A program made the translations under genes and the position numbers. From positions 2,170,001 to 2,234,000 of the forward strand of contig NZ_LT576451.1 of NCBI RefSeq assembly GCF_900086645.1: a stretch of 64,000 bases of DNA, in the 5' to 3' direction. Shown piece by piece: positions 58,956 through 64,000 of the stretch (within the stretch, counting starts at the first letter, position 1; every line of letters begins with the position of its first letter). The stretch comes from Curtobacterium sp. 9128. Its GTDB lineage: Bacteria > Actinomycetota > Actinomycetes > Actinomycetales > Microbacteriaceae. The notes under the pieces were generated by a model. That model did no database searches. It was not told the DNA's origin and worked only from the letters and a program-made list of their open reading frames with translations.

Positions 58956-58960
58956 GTACA

Positions 58961-59184
58961 ATGATCATCATTCTGACAGCTGGTATTTTCTTCATTGCGT
59001 TTGGAATCTTCCTTACCATCTTCCGAAAAGGGGCGGCGGATTTACCAAGCGAGGGCGTGTGTTGCCTGAAAGCGTTCGCCCGAAGCCTTTCCCTTGGTTC
59101 ATCGCATTCATTGGTTGCGCTATGAGCGCGGTGGGGCCGTATTTCGTGATTGCGTTTCTGACTGGCGTCTTCATCGGGGCCTAA
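58961..59184 (+). pseudogene. Small two-helix membrane protein, frameshifted
   Basis: It begins 5 bp after the Rhs tip stop: MIIILTAGIFFIAFGIFLTI is a membrane helix. Near 59055 the frame must change by one, after which PKPFPWFIAFIGCAMSAVGP and YFVIAFLTGVFIGA give further helices up to TAA at 59184. Location directly behind a toxin tip suggests an immunity gene. The base composition is AT-richer than around it. Confidence 0.5.
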
Positions 59185-59224
59185 CCTGAACGGATCTTGA
59201 AGAGATAAGAGCCGACGCTGTCGG

Positions 59225-59563
59225 TTGAGGTGGCCGTCGTCAGATTTGTCAGCATCCGCAGGCATTGCCTTGGGTGATCAGTCCGTACTGGGACTCGAAC
59301 CGGTCGACATTCGGAAGGCGTTCGTCGCTGTGGTCGAAGGCCCCTGGTTGGTGATGGCGCTCGATGAGCAGCTCCGGGATCGGCTGCGCACCAACGGAAC
59401 CCACTACTCGAAAGCGTAAGAGCACGCACGCGACAACGACCCCGACGGCCGGTACGTGCTCGGATTCAGCTGGTGGGCCCGCGATCGGCGCACCCACCAG
59501 CTGCCGTTCTCGACCGGCCTCGACGAGACACCGTTCAGTGACCGGGGGCGGGCGTCCGTCTGA
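59225..59563 (+). pseudogene. Gene fragment with internal stop
   Basis: One frame reads VEGPWLVMALDEQLRDRLRT and NGTHYSKA, then TAA (59417-59419), then EHARDNDPDGRYVLGFSWWA and RDRRTHQLPFSTGLDET, ending at TGA 59563. The two parts look continuous, so this is a coding remnant with a nonsense change and probably a lost front. I do not recognise the family. Confidence 0.4.
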
Positions 59564-60168
59564 TTCGTCGCAGTCTCGGACCGAGCTGTCGCTGCTTCAC
59601 GGAGGTCGCCCGCCTTCCGTTACGGCGCTTGGAGGTCGTGCCGGAGGCTCGTCCGCTGCTCGGCGCCGGATCCGCGCGAAGTTCCGATAACGACCACTTA
59701 TCGGCGCCCCGCGGTCAAAGACACGACCACTGACAGCCGCCGATCGCCGTCTCTGCGAGGGCACGCTAGCCCACCAACGACCGTGCCCTACTGAATGCTG
59801 CGCGATTGATGGGCTGGTCGGGCGGGGAATGCACCAGGCGCCTGACCGACCGCAGAATGCGAGGCTCGGACCCGGCGCCCGAGCCCACTTGCGATCCGAT
59901 ACGGGTCAGCAGAGGGATCTGTTCAACGCCCCGTCGCCGGGCTACCCGTCGAACGGGCTTGCGGAAAGCCTCACGTGGTCGAGGCTGAGCGGCAGTACTT
60001 TTTGCGCTCCGGCGGAGAGCCATGCAAAAAATCACGCGACTCGCGCGGCGTCGCCCCCCCGAAGTGGGGGAGCGAGGGGGTAATCGCTTCCGTAGCTTTG
60101 CTTTCGGGTCGCACAGCGCCGTCATGGGGGCGGCATAGCTGCCTGCAACCACTTGAGGGTCTTTTCGC
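59564..60168. other. Gene-free stretch before the rhs gene
   Basis: About 600 bp with no convincing gene. From about 59995 to 60090 there is an unusual mix of A-runs and a C7 run (60052-60058 region) followed by TGGGGG. GAGGG at 60155-60159 is the ribosome site of the rhs gene. Confidence 0.4.
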
Positions 60169-63100
60169 GTGTTCGTAGTGTCTTGGTCTGTGCGGAGCCG
60201 GTCGTTTCTGCTTGTGATCATCGCCTTGGTGGCGTTGCTTGGCTCGCTGTTGGCTGTGGTCTCGCCACCAGCTCCGGCTCGCGCGGAGGTGACGGGGACT
60301 GGCGGGCAGTACGTTCCCGTTCCGTCGAATGCTCGGATCTATGACGGTGTGACAGCGGCGAACACGTTGAAGACGATCAAGGTCGCCGGAGTGAACGGAC
60401 TGCCGACCACCGATCTCGGTGCGGTGAGCTTGATGATCACGATTGGGGACCCGAACGGGCAGGGTCAGGTCACCGGACGTCCGGACGCGAACGATCCGAA
60501 CACGCTGTTGATGATCTACGGCGCCGGCGTCGGCGGGAACACCTCGAACACGTCGCTGCTCGCAGTCGGCGATGACGGAAACATCCGCATCGCGACAGAA
60601 ACCGCCCAAGCCCACGTCCAGGTCGACGTGACTGGCTACTACACCAGCACGGAGAACGGTGCTGGTGCGGGCGGGTTCGTCCCGATCAACGGGACTCGCA
60701 TCGCGAACACCGTGAACGGGACCGGTGTCCGCCAGGGGCAACTGCACGGCGGGGATGCGATCACGTTCCAGGCGGCGGGCGCGAACGGGATCCCCGCCAA
60801 CGCTGCTGCGGTCGCGGTCAGCATCATCGTGCAGAACTCCGGCGGTGGCGCGGGCTGGGTGCGTCCGTTCCCGACGGACGGCACCAAGGGCACCGGCATG
60901 TTGAACTACGTCTCGACGCAGGGAATCTCGACAGCTATGAGCGCGCAGGTCGCAGTCGGCACCGGTGGGAAGCTCACCATCGACACGGCCGCGAAGGGCG
61001 GCACGATCGATCTGCAGGTCGACGTGCAGGGGTACTTCCTGCCGAGCAACCCCGGTGGCGGCTTCACCCCACAGACCGGCCGACTCATCGACACCCGCAG
61101 CGGCACCGGAGTGGCCGCGAACGCATCGGTCGCGGTGCAGGTCGCCGGAGTGCGCGACGGTGTGCCGAGTGTGGAGGGTGGGCTCTCGGCAGTCGCCGTG
61201 ACGCTCACCGCGGTGCATAACGGCACCAGTGGCGGGTACGCGAAGGCGTGGGGGGATGGCGCAGTCGAGCCTGGAGCGTCCGTGATCAACTACGGCCCGT
61301 CCACCTCGATCCGTACCACGACGACGATCCTCCCTGTCGGGGCGAACGGGAAGATCCGGATCAAGAACGCCTCGAGCACGAAGACGGACTTCGTCGTCGA
61401 CCTGCAGGGCACGTACAACTCGCTTCCGGGAGGTCCGGCGCTGACGAACTTGACGGGGCAGCGCCGCTCCGCGACGACGCTCCCGTTCCCGATCACGGAC
61501 CAGACCTCTGCGTCGGTCGATGCCGGCACCGGGAACCTCATGATCAGCACGAGCGCCCTGTCGATGCCGGGGGTGACGTCCTCGACGCAGATCGGGGTGT
61601 CCTACAACTCGCGGAGCAGCCAGCTCGCGAACACGAACACGATGGCCGCGAACCGGTGGCAGTACGCGCTCGCTGGCGCGGGAGACCTCTCGGCGAACGC
61701 GTCCGGCGTGGTCTACACCGACGGCGCGGGAACGGCGTGGCAGTTCACGCCGACGGGCGAGCAGGGTGTTTTCCAGACTCCCGCCGGTCTGCAGCAGACC
61801 CTGACTCGCGTGAACACGTCGGGGACGAATTACGAGTACCAGCTGAAGGGGTGGACCACGAACCAGGTCATCCACTTCAACCTCGCCGGCCAGCCCACGA
61901 GCGTCAACGACCGCAACGGCAACCAGGTCAGCTTCAACCGCACCGACTACGCCCTCACAACCCTCGTCTCCAGCGCCGGTGTGACCGGCGCCCGGACGGC
62001 GAACGCGTCCTACGCGAACGGCGTGCAGACGTTCTCCCAGACCAGCGGCTCGAGCAGCCGCACGGTGTCATGGACGAAGAACAGCGATGGCGACATCGTC
62101 GCCTACACCGACGCGCTCGGGAAGCAGACCACCTTCGGGTACACGGACCGGGACCTGACCTCGATCACCGCACCGGAGGGCGGCGTGACCTCGTTCACCT
62201 ACGACTCCGGTGACCGGGTCACCAAGATCGAACAGGCAAACACCACCGCCGGCTCGCCCGGCACCGCAGTGACTCGGCTCTCCTACGCCAGTGACACGTC
62301 GACGTTGGTCGCAGACCCTCGATCGGATCAGTCCGTGCCGGTCGCCGCCGCGAAGCACACCGCGTACACGGTGAACAGCAACGGCCTCGTCGAGAAGGCA
62401 GTCGACGCCGCGGGCCGGGAACAGTCGCGTGAGTACAACCCGAGCAACAACGGTGTCTCCGCAGCAACCACCGGAGTCTCCGGTTCCGCTGGCGCCTCGA
62501 CCTCGACCGGCACATACGGAGCGAACAACAAGCAGTCGCTGACCCAGGTGCAGGGCGCCTCGGGGTCCTCGAGTACCTCGACGTACAGCACGGGAGCGAA
62601 CGCGTACCGGCCAGCTGACTCCACCGACAGCGCCGGGAACTCGCAGCAGTACACGTACAGCGGCGTCGGGAATCAGCTGACCACGAAGAGCGGCTCCGGC
62701 GACAACGCGGCGACCGCGACGCTGAAGTACGACGACGCTCTCGGCTTCGTCACCGAGGCGACAGCACCCGGCAATGACGGGAACCCGACGAAGTACACCC
62801 ACGACGGGTCCACGCATCAGCTGACCACGATCACCGCCCCCACCGGGACCTCATTGGAGCCGCAGTCGTTCACGTACGACGACTTCGGCCGGACGAAGAC
62901 GCAGACCGACGGCCGCGGTGACACCACCACGACCACCTACGACAACGACGACCGTCCCCTCACGATCGTGTTCAGCGATGGCACCCAGACGGTCACGAAC
63001 ACGTACGACGGCAACGGCAACCGCACTCAGCAGACCTCCGCTGGCGGAACGATCACGACCACATACGACCAGCAGAACCGGCTCATCACGACGCAGAACT

Positions 63101-64000
63101 CAGCAGGCGGCGGGCAGGTGCAGTACGGCTACGACCTCGCCGGCAACACCGTCTCCGTCACGGACGCGCACGGAACCGTGACCCACGACTACGACCCCGC
63201 GAACGCCCTCGCCTCGACGACGTACCCGACGAACTCGGGCACCGCGAAGCAGCTGTACCGCATCGACGACCACGGCCGCCGGACCGACACCTGGCTCGCT
63301 GCCGTCGCGAACGCTGACCCGACGAAAGACCCGACCTCATGGCAGGCCCACCAGAAGCTGACCTACGACAAGTCCGGCAAGGTCACCCAGGTGCAGGCCT
63401 GGGCCAACAGCGCCGCCCCGCAGCCCGTGGTTGACACGACCTACTGCTTCCTCGACGGGGTCGCCGTGGGTGCTGCGTGCACCGCCACGGACGGCAAGAA
63501 CGACCGTGACCAGCTGCAGTGGTCCAAGGACAACCTCACGCAACAGACGACCGACTACGACTACACGACGAAGAACAAGGACGGCTCCACCGCCACCACC
63601 ACCCGCCTGCAGAAAGCCACGCAGGCAGGCGGCGCTAAGAACACCACCTGGACATACACGTACGACGCCGCCGGCAACCGCCTCACCGCGACCGCCTCCG
63701 GCGACACGACCAGCTCGCAGACGCTCACGTTCAACCCAATCGGGCAGATCACCTCAGCTGGCTACGCCTACGACGCGACCGGCAACATGACCGCCGCGCC
63801 CGGAGCGACCTTCACCTACAACGGCGCACAGCAGCTGATCTCGTCCACGAAGGACGGGAAGAAGACCACCTACGCATACGCGGGCGCTGACATGAACCGG
63901 CTCCTGTCGCAGAGCACCGACGGCGGACCGACATACCGGTACACCTACGGCACCGGCATCACCTCCCGCGAGGTCGTCGGCACCGGAACCGCGTCAGTCG
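60169..64000 (+). CDS. Secreted Rhs/YD-repeat protein, C-terminus outside window
   Basis: At least 1,277 residues are encoded and the frame is open at the window edge. A signal peptide (SFLLVIIALVALLGSLLAVV, Ala-rich cleavage near PARAEV) is followed by about three wall-associated modules of the type x-R-I/L-x-D-T-R-x-G-T-G ... VDVxGYF (about residues 50-425). A DUF6531-like region follows (ASVDAGTGNLMISTSALSMP). From about residue 640 onward there are many YD repeats (YTDALGKQTTFGYTDRDLTS, YDNDDRPLTIVFSDGTQT). The toxin tip is beyond the window. Such proteins build a hollow shell that carries a C-terminal toxin for use against neighbours. GTG at 60169 fits GAGGG; GTG 60178 and 60190 are alternatives. 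Confidence 0.88.
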   Translation, partial: MFVVSWSVRSRSFLLVIIALVALLGSLLAVVSPPAPARAEVTGTGGQYVPVPSNARIYDGVTAANTLKTIKVAGVNGLPTTDLGAVSLMITIGDPNGQGQVTGRPDANDPNTLLMIYGAGVGGNTSNTSLLAVGDDGNIRIATETAQAHVQVDVTGYYTSTENGAGAGGFVPINGTRIANTVNGTGVRQGQLHGGDAITFQAAGANGIPANAAAVAVSIIVQNSGGGAGWVRPFPTDGTKGTGMLNYVSTQGISTAMSAQVAVGTGGKLTIDTAAKGGTIDLQVDVQGYFLPSNPGGGFTPQTGRLIDTRSGTGVAANASVAVQVAGVRDGVPSVEGGLSAVAVTLTAVHNGTSGGYAKAWGDGAVEPGASVINYGPSTSIRTTTTILPVGANGKIRIKNASSTKTDFVVDLQGTYNSLPGGPALTNLTGQRRSATTLPFPITDQTSASVDAGTGNLMISTSALSMPGVTSSTQIGVSYNSRSSQLANTNTMAANRWQYALAGAGDLSANASGVVYTDGAGTAWQFTPTGEQGVFQTPAGLQQTLTRVNTSGTNYEYQLKGWTTNQVIHFNLAGQPTSVNDRNGNQVSFNRTDYALTTLVSSAGVTGARTANASYANGVQTFSQTSGSSSRTVSWTKNSDGDIVAYTDALGKQTTFGYTDRDLTSITAPEGGVTSFTYDSGDRVTKIEQANTTAGSPGTAVTRLSYASDTSTLVADPRSDQSVPVAAAKHTAYTVNSNGLVEKAVDAAGREQSREYNPSNNGVSAATTGVSGSAGASTSTGTYGANNKQSLTQVQGASGSSSTSTYSTGANAYRPADSTDSAGNSQQYTYSGVGNQLTTKSGSGDNAATATLKYDDALGFVTEATAPGNDGNPTKYTHDGSTHQLTTITAPTGTSLEPQSFTYDDFGRTKTQTDGRGDTTTTTYDNDDRPLTIVFSDGTQTVTNTYDGNGNRTQQTSAGGTITTTYDQQNRLITTQNSAGGGQVQYGYDLAGNTVSVTDAHGTVTHDYDPANALASTTYPTNSGTAKQLYRIDDHGRRTDTWLAAVANADPTKDPTSWQAHQKLTYDKSGKVTQVQAWANSAAPQPVVDTTYCFLDGVAVGAACTATDGKNDRDQLQWSKDNLTQQTTDYDYTTKNKDGSTATTTRLQKATQAGGAKNTTWTYTYDAAGNRLTATASGDTTSSQTLTFNPIGQITSAGYAYDATGNMTAAPGATFTYNGAQQLISSTKDGKKTTYAYAGADMNRLLSQSTDGGPTYRYTYGTGITSREVVGTGTASV

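Noticed and set aside
59995..60090. Possible riboswitch ahead of the rhs gene
   Set aside because: The A-runs and C-run looked structured, but I could not assemble a helix set matching any class I know.
1..64000. CRISPR array
   Set aside because: No series of 20-40-bp direct repeats with regular spacers was seen anywhere, and no cas gene is present.

Overview
The window is high-GC, with dense short-spaced genes, many GTG starts and 4-bp stop/start overlaps. It carries a FasR-fabD-fabH-acpP-fabF cluster, a homodimeric AceE, and DUF3145 and DUF1684 genes. Together these point to an actinobacterium of the Microbacteriaceae, most like Curtobacterium; that placement is from gene content only.

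Bases 1-25,236 are core chromosome: the end of a peptide deformylase gene, a DMT-type transporter, a GT4 glycosyltransferase, a tRNA with CAT anticodon, an AI-2E-family permease, a DUF1684 protein and a DUF3145 protein. The type II fatty-acid operon (fasR, fabD, fabH, acpP, fabF) and aceE follow on the minus strand. Next come a one-Cys-type peroxiredoxin and an alpha/beta hydrolase. From 20,080 down to 15,032 lies a small secondary-metabolism-like operon: holo-ACP synthase, a stand-alone carrier protein, an acyl-CoA-dehydrogenase-like flavoprotein, an amino acid:[carrier protein] ligase (a class II aminoacyl-tRNA-synthetase homologue without a tRNA-binding domain), a tandem alpha/beta hydrolase and a lipoprotein. 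The four central genes are joined by three GTGA overlaps. An ECF sigma factor with a membrane partner, a phosphatidylserine-decarboxylase-family enzyme and a Gfo/Idh/MocA oxidoreductase divergent from its TetR regulator complete this part.

Bases 25,268-50,862 are an integrated genomic island of about 25.6 kb. It is flanked by a 17-bp direct repeat that lies in the anticodon loop and stem of a tRNA-Val(TAC) gene. The island cuts that tRNA gene in two: the 5' half is at 25,237 and the 3' half ends at 50,887. The island brings its own complete, diverged tRNA-Val(TAC) at 27,923. Next to that tRNA is a large ATPase resembling the RloC/PrrC tRNA-nuclease family. The island also holds a PIN-domain toxin-like gene with an ImmA/IrrE-like partner that lacks its metalloprotease motif, a tyrosine integrase with an excisionase-like gene, and a metal-related set (permease, DUF305, DUF6153). 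A tight fluoride-tolerance operon follows: universal stress protein, phosphoglycerate mutase, two CrcB/Fluc subunits, pyrophosphatase and enolase. The rest is a LysR/TDT-transporter pair, a uracil-DNA-glycosylase-like gene, a triple-HTH DNA-binding protein, an AT-richer gene-free stretch, two coupled unknown genes and a phage-type adenine methyltransferase. No phage structural genes and no conjugation genes are seen.

Bases 50,863-64,000 are a decayed accessory region. It holds a PEP-mutase/isocitrate-lyase-family enzyme, a DUF1349 gene with a nonsense codon, an aminoglycoside-phosphotransferase-fold kinase, an unknown protein, a membrane protein with a small winged-helix regulator, a flavin reductase and a frameshifted epimerase gene. 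It ends in an Rhs polymorphic-toxin locus: an orphan Rhs C-terminal tip, two broken immunity-like genes, one further broken gene, and then a large secreted Rhs/YD-repeat protein that runs off the end of the window.
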